Shown here: piece after piece, positions 23,829 to 32,980 of the stretch
Numbering within the stretch: position 1 is the stretch's first letter
Layout of the letters: the number at the start of each line of letters is the position of its first letter
Source: Collinsella sp.
Lineage (GTDB): Bacteria > Actinomycetota > Coriobacteriia > Coriobacteriales > Coriobacteriaceae
Direction: 5' to 3'
Length of the DNA stretch: 43,065 nt
NCBI GenBank assembly: GCA_018376905.1
Contig: JAHAAK010000018.1
Coordinates: 1-43,065 of the forward strand
Notes under the pieces: model-generated
The model's input: the letters and a program-made list of their open reading frames with translations, nothing else
Database searches by the model: none
What the model was told of the DNA's origin: nothing
Made by a program: the position numbers and the translations under genes

Positions 23829-26800
23829 ATGGCGAACACCCAGAACTATATTAACCACCTGCTGCAGAACACCGGCATTACGCCGGCGTGCAGTGAAGAA
23901 GAGCGCCTGGCTGCCGAGGATATCGCTCAGATTTTCCGCAACCACGGCTTTGACCCCGAGGTGCAGGAATTTAATGCTCCCGCGCCCAGCAGATTGGCGT
24001 TTGCCGTTACCGGTATTCTGGCGTTTGCCGGCGCCCTGCTGATGGGCATCGGTGGCGGTATCGGCTTGGTCGGCACCTTGCTGGCCATTGTCGGCGCCGT
24101 GCTCTACGTGCTCGAACGCACGGGGCATCCCGTGGTTTCGCGCCTGGGAAAGACCGGTGTGAGCCAAAATGTCATCGCCTACCACAAGGCGTCGGGCCCG
24201 CTTGCCTCTCCGCGCAATCGCCCGGTTGTCGTTGTCGCGCACTATGACTCCCCGCGCGCCGAACTGCTCGCTCGCGAGCCCTATGCGCCGTACCGAGCGC
24301 TGATCGCCAAATTGCTCCCGATTGCCACGATTGCTCCCGCGGCTATTGCCATCCTGCGCATCTTGCCGCTTCCCGGCGCGTTGAAGGTCCTGCTGTGGAT
24401 TGTCGCGATCCTTGCCTCTCTCGTGGCTCTTGCCAATGCCGCCAATATTATTTCCAATCGTTTTGTTCTTCCCTACACGTCCGGCTCGGTTTGCAACAAG
24501 TCGTCTGTTGCCGCCATGTTGGGTGTCATGGATAACGTCGCCCCCTATCAGGGCGAGAACGAGTTCCCTGACGATATTCCGTTCGACACGTATTTTGGCG
24601 AGCAGAAGCGTCGCGCCGAGGAGATGGCGCGTGCGGCGGCCGAGTATGCCGCGGCCCAGCAGCAAAACGATTACGGCAACACCATCGAGTACGAAGAGCC
24701 TGCCTATACCGAGGATGAGTATGGCCAGCCGGTCGCTCCCGAGGGTGAGCAGGGCGAGGCTTCTGATGAGCAAATCGATGGATTCGAAGGTGCTTCTGCC
24801 GACGAGACCCTGATTGGCGTCATCGCACCCGAGCCCCAGGTCCAAGATATTCCGGACGAGGAGCCCGTTGCGGACGAGTCCACTGCCGAGTCGGCAGGCG
24901 AGCCTGCCGCGGCTGAGGAGCCCGAGCCCAAGCCCAAGCTTTATCGCAATGCCGCCGGCAACATCCGATTTGGCTCGGATGCCATCCGTGCCCTGGGCAT
25001 GCTTCCCGAGTCCTGCACGCTCGATTACGAAGAGGGCGAGGAACCGACGTTTGAGCCGGAGCCTGCTCCCGTTGCACAGGAGCCTGCGCCCGCGGCCAAT
25101 ACAGCTGTTGCTCCCGCCGAGCCGGTCACTGCCTCTGTTGCTGCCGCGGAGTCTGACGCAAAGCCCGCGCTCGATTCTGCAGCCGGTCTGGATATCCTGG
25201 CGCCTGCCGCTCCGGCACAGGTTGAAGACGAGATCGCCGACGAAGACTACGACGAGTATCCGCAGCGCGTGTCCTATGAGAGCGACACCGATTTCTCGGC
25301 CGAGCTTCCCTCGACAACGCCCCATGCCGATATCGCTTCCGCGTTCTCCTCGATTGGTGCCAGCGCTTCTAGCTTCTTTAAGGGCGCCCTCGCGAAGGGC
25401 AAGAAGTTCGTCGACGACTTTGAGGAAAAGCGCGCCGCTGCCCGCGAGGCCGCCGAGCGGGAGGCCATCGCCCAGCAGCAGGCCGCCGAGGTCGAGCGCG
25501 AGCGTGCGGCACAGGAGTTCGAGCAGAGCGAGGCCGAGCAGCCGGAGCCTGTCGATGTCGCCGACGCCACGACGTCCTTCGAGGCTCCACAGCCGACATC
25601 CGCCGACGTTGCCGAGGCTACGACGTCCTTTGAGGCGCAACAGCCGGTCGATGGCACCATGTCATTTGATGCCACGATGACGTTTGAGAAGCAGGGCACC
25701 GCAATTGCCGAGCCCCTTCCCATCCCCGATGATGCCCAGGACGCCGCCGATGATTCGGTTGTCGACGAGGCCGATTCCGTTGAGGCCAGCGCGCCCGAGC
25801 AAGTCGAGGCTCCTGCTATGGAGCAGGAGTCCCCTGCGGTTGACGGGGCTCCCAAGACGGATGAGTCCAGGCCTTATTCTACGCAGATCTTTACCATGCC
25901 CGCGCCGAGCGACCCCGGTGCCACGGTGGCCAACGTCGCTCCCACGCAGGACGAGACAGTTGACTCCCTCATGGCGCAGATTTCGTCTCAGGTGCCTCCG
26001 CGCCAGCAAATGAATATCCCCGATCCGGCCTCCGCGCCTGCGCCCTCTTCGTCGCCGCTGGCCTCGGTCCCCGATCCGTCGCTGCCTTCGATGCAACAGG
26101 CCAACGTCGCATCCCGCACATCGCTGTTCGATCTTCCCGATCCTTCGGCACAGACAAATGACCCCTTTGCGACGGCGCAGGGCCCCGAGCCCACATCGGC
26201 ACCGGTCGCGGCCCCCATGCCCATCTCCTCGGGCGCACAGCCGCTCGAGACCATCTCGGCTCCTGCTTCGACGGGCGCCAAGCCGCAGAAACGTGGCCTG
26301 GGTGGCTTGTTCGGTCGAAAAAAGAAAAACGAGCAGGACAGCATGAGCGATTGGCTTGGCGTCGAGGATGATTACGACGCCAAGAAGTCTGGTCGCGGTA
26401 TCGGCTCGTGGGATAACTTCGAGGATGACGATGACGGTTGGAAGGGCGGCGCCACCTCCTCCGATGGTGCTTCTGCCGAGGATATGCTCTCGGCCGTTGC
26501 CTCCATGGGTGACGATGAGCTGCTCGGCCACGATATCTGGTTCGTCGCAACGGGCGCGTCCGATTGCGACGGCGCCGGCATGAGGGCTTTTTTGGCCTCG
26601 CATCGTGACAAGCTCCGCGGTGTGTTCTTCATCAACCTCGAGTCTATCGGTGCCGGCAGGCTTTCGGTGGTAACGGTCGAGGGCGAGCAGCAGCTGTTTA
26701 AGGGCGATCGCCGCATCATGAATCTTGTCAGCAAGGTGTGTAAGTCGTTCCACGTCGATTGCGGCGCGTTCGAGATGCCCTATGCAAAAACCGATGCATC

Positions 26801-26960
26801 CGCAGCGCTCGAGGCGAGCCGTCGCGCCCTTACGATCGCCGGTGTGGACGGCCCGCGCCTTGCCTGCGCTCGCACCGAGGATGACCTGCCGTACAACGTC
26901 AATCCGACCAATATCGCTACGGTGTCCGAGGTCGTGACCGAGGTCATTCGTCGTTCGTAG
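23829..26960 (+). CDS. Membrane M28-like protein with split domain
   Basis: A 1043-residue protein. Residues 1-245 resemble the first half of an M28-family zinc peptidase, interrupted by two pairs of membrane segments (about 55-95 and 160-208); VVVVAHYDSPRAELL keeps the His138/Asp140 pair. About 650 acidic Glu/Ala/Pro-rich, low-complexity residues follow, including imperfect ATTSFEA repeats near 580-615 and a basic Lys-rich patch. From about 896 the second half resumes (DIWFVATGAS, FFINLESIG, TDASAALEASRRALTIAGV). The usual catalytic Glu-Glu pair, the bridging Asp (here Cys222) and the last His are not visible, so it is probably inactive. GGAG precedes ATG at 23829; a longer frame exists upstream. 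Function unknown. Confidence 0.75.
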   Translation: MANTQNYINHLLQNTGITPACSEEERLAAEDIAQIFRNHGFDPEVQEFNAPAPSRLAFAVTGILAFAGALLMGIGGGIGLVGTLLAIVGAVLYVLERTGHPVVSRLGKTGVSQNVIAYHKASGPLASPRNRPVVVVAHYDSPRAELLAREPYAPYRALIAKLLPIATIAPAAIAILRILPLPGALKVLLWIVAILASLVALANAANIISNRFVLPYTSGSVCNKSSVAAMLGVMDNVAPYQGENEFPDDIPFDTYFGEQKRRAEEMARAAAEYAAAQQQNDYGNTIEYEEPAYTEDEYGQPVAPEGEQGEASDEQIDGFEGASADETLIGVIAPEPQVQDIPDEEPVADESTAESAGEPAAAEEPEPKPKLYRNAAGNIRFGSDAIRALGMLPESCTLDYEEGEEPTFEPEPAPVAQEPAPAANTAVAPAEPVTASVAAAESDAKPALDSAAGLDILAPAAPAQVEDEIADEDYDEYPQRVSYESDTDFSAELPSTTPHADIASAFSSIGASASSFFKGALAKGKKFVDDFEEKRAAAREAAEREAIAQQQAAEVERERAAQEFEQSEAEQPEPVDVADATTSFEAPQPTSADVAEATTSFEAQQPVDGTMSFDATMTFEKQGTAIAEPLPIPDDAQDAADDSVVDEADSVEASAPEQVEAPAMEQESPAVDGAPKTDESRPYSTQIFTMPAPSDPGATVANVAPTQDETVDSLMAQISSQVPPRQQMNIPDPASAPAPSSSPLASVPDPSLPSMQQANVASRTSLFDLPDPSAQTNDPFATAQGPEPTSAPVAAPMPISSGAQPLETISAPASTGAKPQKRGLGGLFGRKKKNEQDSMSDWLGVEDDYDAKKSGRGIGSWDNFEDDDDGWKGGATSSDGASAEDMLSAVASMGDDELLGHDIWFVATGASDCDGAGMRAFLASHRDKLRGVFFINLESIGAGRLSVVTVEGEQQLFKGDRRIMNLVSKVCKSFHVDCGAFEMPYAKTDASAALEASRRALTIAGVDGPRLACARTEDDLPYNVNPTNIATVSEVVTEVIRRS

Positions 26961-26982
26961 ACAGACCCGCTAAGGAGTCAGC

Positions 26983-27201
26983 GTGTTTTCGTACATCAAG
27001 CGCCATTGGCCCATCTATCTGATTTTGACCCTGATCGCTATCGCATTGGGTTTTGGGGCCGCGTATGTCGTTGGCGTTAAGGGCTCGACGCCCGAGACAA
27101 CAATGAACGAAGAGGTGGAGCAAGAGCAAAGTTTGGGTGCCGACGGTATTTCCGAGTCCGATCAGGCAGCCATCGATGGCGGTTCGTCATCTGCTGAATA
27201 G
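26983..27201 (+). CDS. Small membrane protein
   Basis: 72 residues: a short basic cytoplasmic start (MFSYIKRHWP), one membrane helix (about residues 10-32, IYLILTLIAIALGFGAAYVV) and an acidic, Ser/Glu-rich outer tail. No family recognised. GTG start with AAGGAG five bases upstream, 22 bases after the M28-like gene, so the two are one operon closed by the terminator at 27225. It may be a partner of the larger membrane protein. Confidence 0.75.
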   Translation: MFSYIKRHWPIYLILTLIAIALGFGAAYVVGVKGSTPETTMNEEVEQEQSLGADGISESDQAAIDGGSSSAE

Positions 27202-27224
27202 CCGATTCATCGTTTATGCCCAAG

Positions 27225-27260
27225 GCGGGCGAGCCGGGAGACTGGCTCGCCCGCTTTTTT
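27225..27260 (+). terminator. Terminator after M28-like operon
   Basis: 11-bp GC-rich stem GCGGGCGAGCC / GGCTCGCCCGC with an eight-base loop, then six T. It ends the plus-strand operon just before the convergent adhesin gene. Confidence 0.92.
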
Positions 27261-27266
27261 ATCGTG

Positions 27267-30200
27267 CTAGCGCTTCTTTGTGGCTGACTTAAGGCGAGCG
27301 AACCATAGGGCCGCAGTACCCGAGGTCAGGAGTGCGGTGATGCATGCGGCGACGGTAGCAGATCCCGTTGCCGGCAGGTTCTGAGGCAGGGCGCATCGTT
27401 GGATGACGCGGTCCTCATCATGCGCCTCGAGCTTATCGCCACCGCCGTTGCGGCAAAGATCGACGCGCGCACTGTTGGCAAGTGCGGTTTGGGGCGTATA
27501 GGACGACGTTGCCTGCATATGCACGACTGCGCCTCGGGCATCTGAGTTAAGGGCCGCCTTGACATCGTCAAGATCGTCGTGTTCGTCTTTAAGGTCATCC
27601 CGGGTCCAAGAGCCCGCCTCGCTTCTGGTTGTAAAGTCGGCGGCCACCGCACCGTATTCAAAACGGATGCCCGTGATGACGGCGTCGTCTGTAAGATCAA
27701 TCTCTTTCGTATCGAGCGTGACGGACTTGTCCGTCGGGATATCTGCTTTCCATAGGTGCCACCCGTCGTAATCGACGAGACGCATATCGTCGCCCAGCAG
27801 CTTTGTAACCTCTTCTGTTTCGAGCCAAGGATTGCGATGCCCGTCGTCAAGCGTTGCATTGACCTGCCTGCCCGTATCGCTTGTTCCTGCCGGAGACGTT
27901 CGATACCACACGTTGCACAGCCCGTTTAGATCGCCGACCGCAATGGGGGTTTCAACGGCAACGAGTTTCGCTGCACCATCTTTGACGCACTCAAGGTCGT
28001 CGGTGATGGTTAACTCGTCGACCCAGGTGCTCGACTCATTTTTGGCGTCGATGGTATAGGAGAAGGCGCCTTGCGTATTGGCCCGTGCTTTGGCTCGGTT
28101 TTTTCCGTCGCCGTTGGCAATGAGTTTGCTTACGACTGGCTGTGCAATCTCTTGGCGCTTATCGACGCTTCCCCTGATCTCGATGGGGGTATCCTTCATG
28201 GCTACGGTTTGAACTTCTCCCGTGGCCTTTACTTCAAACGTTATCTCTTCGGCGAGGTCGTAGGTACGCGGAGACATCGTTTCGCGTAGGGTGTAGGTGC
28301 CGGGCGAAAGGTGCTCAATGTGGTGCGGTTTGCCGGATGAAGTCCAAGAATCGATTTCGTTGCCATTGGAGTCGCAGAGGACAAGCTCGGCGCCTGTCAC
28401 TTCCTGACCTCCGCACGCGTCGACTTTGGAGACATCGATCTTGGTGTAGTCGTTGGAAACGTCAAGGCGCACTTCGATCACAGGCGTTTGCTGGTCGGCG
28501 TACGATAACTTCACAGTATGTGGGGTCGGGTTGAGCAGATAACCTTCGGGCGCTTGTGTCTCGACGACCTCGTAGGTGGCGGTACCGCATCCCAGCGAAA
28601 GATGGTCGACTCGCGCATGCCCCCGTTCGTCGGTTGTAACGGTGGCGACGGTTTCGCCATCCAGGGCGACGATGCTGCCGTCGGTTCGCACGATGTCGCC
28701 GTCAGCGCGGATGTCAAACGTGGCTCCAGCGAGGGTGTGCCCATCTACGGCATCCGTCTTAATGATTTCGATGCTTCCGGTTGCGGCGTCGTCATAGAAC
28801 GAGGCGACGGCGACCGGTGTCAGATTCCTGTCGGCGGGAATCGTTATCTCCAGGTCTTCTCCGCGCAGATACGGTTCCTTGGCCGACGCCTCGTGCACGT
28901 AGTATGTTCCGGGATTAAGTGATTCAGGCAGCGTGACGGCGCCGGATGTATCGGTTGTGAAGGTATTCATTACATTGTGGGCCGGATACCAACATGTTTG
29001 CGAGACGGGCTCGTGATGGCTATCGAGCAGCTGGAACGTAAAGCCGGCAAGTGGTACGGTGCCGCCGGTCTGAGCATCACGCTTTACGATTTGAAGGTGT
29101 GTCGATAGGGCATGGTTGTCAACGATGTACTGAAGCTCGGCGCCGTCTGCGGTCTGCTCTGCTGTGATGGTCCATTCCTCTGCTTGCTTAAATCCTTCAG
29201 GGACCGTTTCTGCAACCTCGCGAACGGTGTAGCCCGCGCGGTCGTAGGGAATGGCACCGTGAGCGCCGGCGGGTCGCTTGCCTGCGCCAAACCATGCTTC
29301 GGGCTGGTCTTTGGTGGAGGCAAAGCCATAAACGTTTGTGGTCAACGTGCCGACGACTTGTTGGGAGCTATTGCTGACAACTTCAAAGACGACGCCTTTC
29401 GCCGGCTGCTCTAGGCCGGACTCATTGTTATCGCCATGATCCTTAAACTTCGAGATTTCAAGGTCAAAGGCGATGGGGATGTTGGGAATACGGCTTTCGA
29501 GCTCAACGATACCCGTATCTCCGAGTTGCTCGGCACCGACGGTGTAGCTCCAGCTGTCGTTTGAAATCAGGTAGCCCTCGGGCGCTTTCGATTCGTAGAT
29601 GGTAAAGGTGCCCAGAGGAACGTCATTGAGGATCGCCCGTCCGTTTTCGTCAGTCGTAAGGGTGCGAGTCCAGCCGGGAGTTGATTGCGAGACGCAGGTG
29701 AATTCAGCGCCCGCAAGCGACGCTCCAACCTGGGCGCCGGCATCCGTGGCGGCATCGATTTTTGCAATACGCAAGGTGATGGTGCCGGGCTGCTCGTTAA
29801 TAGTGACATGTTCGCCGCTGTTTTGTGTGGTGAAGGCTATTCGGTCGCTTCGAGGGATATAGCCTGCCGGGGCTTTGGTTTCGACCAGGTAATATGCCGT
29901 ATTGGGCAAAAGTGTTGCTTGTGCACGCCCGTTTTCGTCCATCTGGATAGTGCCGACACGTGCATCGCCCGCACTTTCAAAGATATCGAAGGTTGCGCCA
30001 CCGAGTCTGTAGGTGTCGTTGCCGGCGGTGATGCCAGCCTGGGACGATTGTTTTTGGAACGATACGGAGACGGCGGGCAGAACATAGAGCATGTCCTGGT
30101 GTCGACCCTCGCCCGAGACCGGGCCGTGATAACGCCTGGCTCGATGTGGGGCTGCCTTAATAGATCCGGACTTAGCGCTCTCGTAGAGCCAACGTGCAGC

Positions 30201-30698
30201 CGCTACGGCCTCGGCGTTTTCGTAAAACCTACCGCTCCTGGCAACTCCCTTGCTATTTGTATACGAATAGGTGCCGTCGGGGCGCGTGGTTCCCTTGAGC
30301 ATCCACACGGCAATCTGGGTGGCGGCACGGGCGAGATCGGGCGACAGGTTGTGGCCCCCAAAGGATGTGCTGGAGGGGTATCCGTGACAGACGATGGCGG
30401 CAAATTCGTCATCGAGCCATGTCCAGCCCTGGTTGTATGTGCGCCATGGCCCTCCCGGCTTGCTGGGGCCGGGGCAGTCTTGATTCATGCAGTACGAAAT
30501 CGAAGTGTCCTGTGCCTCATATTTACCGACGCCGAAGGGGCCGCAGCCGTCGCTTATAGTGCGGAAATTAAGGGCGTCGTTCCCGTCGACGGCGAGTGCG
30601 GCCCCTGGGGCCAGGCAGCCGATCAGAAAAAAGAGGAGCAGGAGCAGCGGACCTGTTGCGATTGCGCTGTGGACAGAGTGCGTGGGTGCGTTGGACAT
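27267..30698 (-). CDS. LPXTG thioester / Cna-B surface adhesin
   Basis: A 1143-residue surface protein. Signal peptide is about residues 1-36 (LLLLLFFLIG core, AALA end). An N-terminal thioester domain follows: Cys70 in SISYCMNQ and Gln128 in ATQIAVW match the Cys-Gln pair that forms a host-reactive thioester. At least six SpaA/Cna-B repeats come next, each ending in patterns such as YYLVETKAPAGY, TIYESKAPEGY and YEVVETQAPEGY; most contain Lys near the start and Glu near the end, as needed for isopeptide bonds. The last 300 residues form a different, probably beta-rich domain. LPATG at 1108-1112, a hydrophobic helix and a basic tail mark sortase anchoring. No sortase or pilin partner lies in the window. 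AAGGAG precedes ATG. Transcribed alone. Confidence 0.92.
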   Translation of the reverse strand: MSNAPTHSVHSAIATGPLLLLLFFLIGCLAPGAALAVDGNDALNFRTISDGCGPFGVGKYEAQDTSISYCMNQDCPGPSKPGGPWRTYNQGWTWLDDEFAAIVCHGYPSSTSFGGHNLSPDLARAATQIAVWMLKGTTRPDGTYSYTNSKGVARSGRFYENAEAVAAARWLYESAKSGSIKAAPHRARRYHGPVSGEGRHQDMLYVLPAVSVSFQKQSSQAGITAGNDTYRLGGATFDIFESAGDARVGTIQMDENGRAQATLLPNTAYYLVETKAPAGYIPRSDRIAFTTQNSGEHVTINEQPGTITLRIAKIDAATDAGAQVGASLAGAEFTCVSQSTPGWTRTLTTDENGRAILNDVPLGTFTIYESKAPEGYLISNDSWSYTVGAEQLGDTGIVELESRIPNIPIAFDLEISKFKDHGDNNESGLEQPAKGVVFEVVSNSSQQVVGTLTTNVYGFASTKDQPEAWFGAGKRPAGAHGAIPYDRAGYTVREVAETVPEGFKQAEEWTITAEQTADGAELQYIVDNHALSTHLQIVKRDAQTGGTVPLAGFTFQLLDSHHEPVSQTCWYPAHNVMNTFTTDTSGAVTLPESLNPGTYYVHEASAKEPYLRGEDLEITIPADRNLTPVAVASFYDDAATGSIEIIKTDAVDGHTLAGATFDIRADGDIVRTDGSIVALDGETVATVTTDERGHARVDHLSLGCGTATYEVVETQAPEGYLLNPTPHTVKLSYADQQTPVIEVRLDVSNDYTKIDVSKVDACGGQEVTGAELVLCDSNGNEIDSWTSSGKPHHIEHLSPGTYTLRETMSPRTYDLAEEITFEVKATGEVQTVAMKDTPIEIRGSVDKRQEIAQPVVSKLIANGDGKNRAKARANTQGAFSYTIDAKNESSTWVDELTITDDLECVKDGAAKLVAVETPIAVGDLNGLCNVWYRTSPAGTSDTGRQVNATLDDGHRNPWLETEEVTKLLGDDMRLVDYDGWHLWKADIPTDKSVTLDTKEIDLTDDAVITGIRFEYGAVAADFTTRSEAGSWTRDDLKDEHDDLDDVKAALNSDARGAVVHMQATSSYTPQTALANSARVDLCRNGGGDKLEAHDEDRVIQRCALPQNLPATGSATVAACITALLTSGTAALWFARLKSATKKR

Positions 30699-30952
30699 GG
30701 CTGCTCCTTATCCCTCGTGCGCCGCACGGGGAGGCCGCGGCGCTTGGGATGAGGCTACTGCCATGGTTCATGCGGGTAAGTACCGGAAGCTGACCAAAAG
30801 CTTGCCCGATTTCTGACAAATCGAGCTCAAATACAATAATCAGATAAAAGCGCAGGTAGAAGATGGTAAGAAAAGAAAGACAAAGGTCCTCATCTCCACA
30901 ATTGGCGCGGTTTTCAAACGATTCTCCACAGCTAAAACAAGCATCGACACCC
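30699..30952. other. Gap upstream of adhesin and tRNA-Gly
   Basis: About 250 bases between the adhesin start and the tRNA promoter. Short open frames here have no ribosome site or recognisable product. The stretch from about 30800 to 30950 is AT-rich and must hold the adhesin promoter on the minus strand, which I could not place with confidence. Confidence 0.5.
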
Positions 30953-30982
30953 TTGTATCAAACAAGACAACCGCGTTATACT
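30953..30982 (+). promoter_or_regulatory. Promoter of tRNA-Gly
   Basis: TTGTAT (30953-30958), 18-base spacer and TATACT (30977-30982), 13 bases before the mature tRNA 5' end. Confidence 0.65.
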
Positions 30983-30995
30983 AGCCAACACACAA

Positions 30996-31070
30996 GCGGG
31001 CATCGCCAAGTGGTAAGGCATCAGCTTCCCAAGCTGACACTCGCGGGTTCGAATCCCGTTGCCCGCTCCA
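30996..31070 (+). tRNA. tRNA-Gly (anticodon CCC)
   Basis: Cloverleaf of 75 bases with the 3' CCA encoded. Acceptor GCGGGCA pairs with TGCCCGC, the anticodon arm is TCAGC-TTCCCAA-GCTGA giving anticodon CCC, and the T arm is GCGGG-TTCGAAT-CCCGT. Its 3' end is partly duplicated downstream in both orientations. Confidence 0.96.
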
Positions 31071-31115
31071 GTAAAAAGCACAAGCACGGCAGCGTTACGT
31101 TGCCGTGCTTTTTAC
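31071..31115 (+). terminator. Terminator of tRNA-Gly with shared arm
   Basis: AAGCACGGCA (31082-31091) pairs with TGCCGTGCTT (31101-31110) ahead of a T run. GTAAAAAGCAC (31071-31081) is also an exact inverted match to GTGCTTTTTAC (31105-31115), so two stems compete for the same right arm. Confidence 0.85.
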
Positions 31116-31126
31116 TACCAAGTGCC

Positions 31127-31395
31127 GGGATTCGAACCCGCCAGGGTGCGAGCGTAAAGCAAACGCGAAGCGTTTGTAGCGAGCAGGCGAAGGCGCCGGC
31201 AGGCGCCTGAAGCCGGTGCGTATTTGCAAAGCAAATACGCGGACGTCCCGTTGCCCGCTCCATCAGCCAAGGGGGATGCTGGGACACTCGGCTCGATCTG
31301 GTCTCCTTCGGCGGTTTCGTGAACCGGGGCATGCCGACCGCAGCCGGTGCGTATTTGCAAAGCAAATACGCGGACGTCCCCATGGCCGCTCCTGT
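31127..31395. repeat. tRNA-derived repeat mosaic
   Basis: 31127-31141 is an exact 15-base inverted copy of the tRNA-Gly T arm (31043-31057). 31247-31262 repeats the last 16 bases of the tRNA, CCCGTTGCCCGCTCCA. A 39-base sequence occurs twice, at 31211-31249 and 31342-31380, each holding the perfect inverted repeat GCGTATTTGC-AAA-GCAAATACGC, and each followed by a tRNA-end-like sequence. Two further hairpins lie at 31160-31176 and 31191-31208. Open frames here only read through tRNA-like DNA. It may be attachment-site scars or a family of extragenic repeats. Confidence 0.75.
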
Positions 31396-31495
31396 TTCAA
31401 AATGTTAGGTTAATGCCCGTTATCGTTACTTGCGCCCGCGCACGGTACAATGGTTGGGTTACGACCAACGTGCCAATAACCAAAAAGGAGCCGCT

Positions 31496-32842
31496 ATGAT
31501 CGATCGCTATACCCGCCCGGAGATGGGACATATCTTCTCCCTCGAGAACAAGTATGCCATTTGGCAGGAGATTGAGGTCCTGGCCTGCGAGGCTCAGGCG
31601 GAGCTCGGCAAGATCGGTATTTCCAAAGAAGAGGCCCAGTGGATTCGCGACCACGCCAACTTTGAGAAGGCGAAGGTTGACGAGATCGAGGAGGTCACGC
31701 GCCACGATGTCATCGCCTTCCTGACCAACATGAAGGAACATATCGACGCCGATGTTCCCGAGGGCGAGCCCAAGCCTAGCCGCTGGGTTCACTACGGTAT
31801 GACCAGCTCTGACCTGGGTGATACGGCTCTGTGCTATCAGCTTACTCAGGCGTGTGACCTGATTATCGAGGACGTTAAGAAGCTCGGCGTGATCTGCAAG
31901 CGTCGTGCCTTCGAGGAGCGCAATACGCTCTGCGCCGGCCGCACCCATGGCATCCATGCCGAGCCGATGACCTTCGGTATGAAGTTTGGCTCCTGGGCAT
32001 GGGAGCTCAAGCGCGATCTCGATCGTCTTGAGGATGCTCGCAGGAACGTTGCCTTCGGTGCCATCTCCGGTGCCGTCGGCACCTACAGCTCCATCGAGCC
32101 GTTCGTCGAGGAGTACGTCTGCGAGCACCTGGGCCTGGTCCACGATCCGCTGTCCACGCAGGTCATCAGTCGCGATCACCACGCCTACCTTGCCGGCGTG
32201 CTTGCCACTACAGCGGCCACCTGCGAGCGCATCGCGACCGAGGTCCGCAACCTGCAGAAGACCGATACGCTCGAGGCCGAGGAGCCCTTCCGCAAGGGCC
32301 AAAAGGGCAGCTCCGCCATGCCGCACAAGCGCAACCCCATCACCATGGAGAAGGTCTGCGGCCTGTCGCGCGTCGTGAAGTCCAACGCTCAGGTCGCCTT
32401 TGACAACGTTGCCCTGTGGCACGAGCGCGACATTTCGCACTCTTCCGCCGAGCGCGTCGCCCAGGCCGATAGCTTCATCGCACTCGACCATATGTTCCAG
32501 TGCCTCATTCGCGTTATCGACGGCCTGCAGCTGTATCCGGCCCGCATGATGGCCAATCTCAACAAGACCCGCGGCCTCATCTTCTCCTCCAAGGTCCTGC
32601 TGGCCCTCGTCGATACGGGCATCACCCGCGAGGACGCCTACGCTATCGTGCAGGAAAACGCCATGGCCACCTGGCACGAGGTGCAGGATTGTGTCTCCGG
32701 CCCCACCTTTAAGGAGCGTCTCGAGGCCGATCCGCGCTGCACCGTTAGCCAGGAAAAACTCGACGAGATCTTTGATCCGTGGGACTTCCTCACCCGCATC
32801 GACACGGTCTTCGACCGCCTGGAGCAGCTGAGCTTCGAGTAG
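31496..32842 (+). CDS. purB: Adenylosuccinate lyase
   Basis: Acts twice in purine synthesis: releases fumarate from SAICAR to give AICAR and from adenylosuccinate to give AMP. 448 residues, fumarase/aspartase superfamily. The substrate loop with the superfamily signature KGSSAMPHKRNPITMEKVCGL lies near residues 270-290; TSSDLGDTA near 100 and GRTHGIHAEPMTFG near 150 carry further active-site residues. The start is ATG at 31496, because AAAAGGAG lies six bases before it; the longer upstream frame is not part of the family. Single-gene unit with its own terminator; purC is about 7 kb downstream. Confidence 0.97.
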   Translation: MIDRYTRPEMGHIFSLENKYAIWQEIEVLACEAQAELGKIGISKEEAQWIRDHANFEKAKVDEIEEVTRHDVIAFLTNMKEHIDADVPEGEPKPSRWVHYGMTSSDLGDTALCYQLTQACDLIIEDVKKLGVICKRRAFEERNTLCAGRTHGIHAEPMTFGMKFGSWAWELKRDLDRLEDARRNVAFGAISGAVGTYSSIEPFVEEYVCEHLGLVHDPLSTQVISRDHHAYLAGVLATTAATCERIATEVRNLQKTDTLEAEEPFRKGQKGSSAMPHKRNPITMEKVCGLSRVVKSNAQVAFDNVALWHERDISHSSAERVAQADSFIALDHMFQCLIRVIDGLQLYPARMMANLNKTRGLIFSSKVLLALVDTGITREDAYAIVQENAMATWHEVQDCVSGPTFKERLEADPRCTVSQEKLDEIFDPWDFLTRIDTVFDRLEQLSFE

Positions 32843-32885
32843 GGTTAACCTAATTCGACCGCTTGCGGATGCATTTCAACCTTTG

Positions 32886-32918
32886 GCGCCTTGCCCATCT
32901 TGGGTGAGGCGCTTTTTT
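32886..32918 (+). terminator. Terminator after purB
   Basis: GCGCCTTGCCCA pairs with TGGGTGAGGCGC (two wobble pairs) around a TCT loop and is followed by six T. Confidence 0.88.
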
Positions 32919-32980
32919 ATCGCCGCATCAGCCCCGGGTATAAAATGAAATCCGACTGCTGTTTCGATGAAGGGAGGCGT

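Noticed and set aside
23778..26753. Two long minus-strand open frames opposite the M28-like gene
   Set aside because: They arise from the biased codons of the acidic insert; Gly/Arg/Leu-rich composition and no ribosome site.
31211..31380. CRISPR array
   Set aside because: Only two copies of the 39-base repeat, 92 bases between them, no further units and no cas genes in the window.
31021..31383. Minus-strand open frame across tRNA-Gly and the repeats
   Set aside because: Contains the ERATGFEPA string that results from reading a tRNA antisense; a common false gene.
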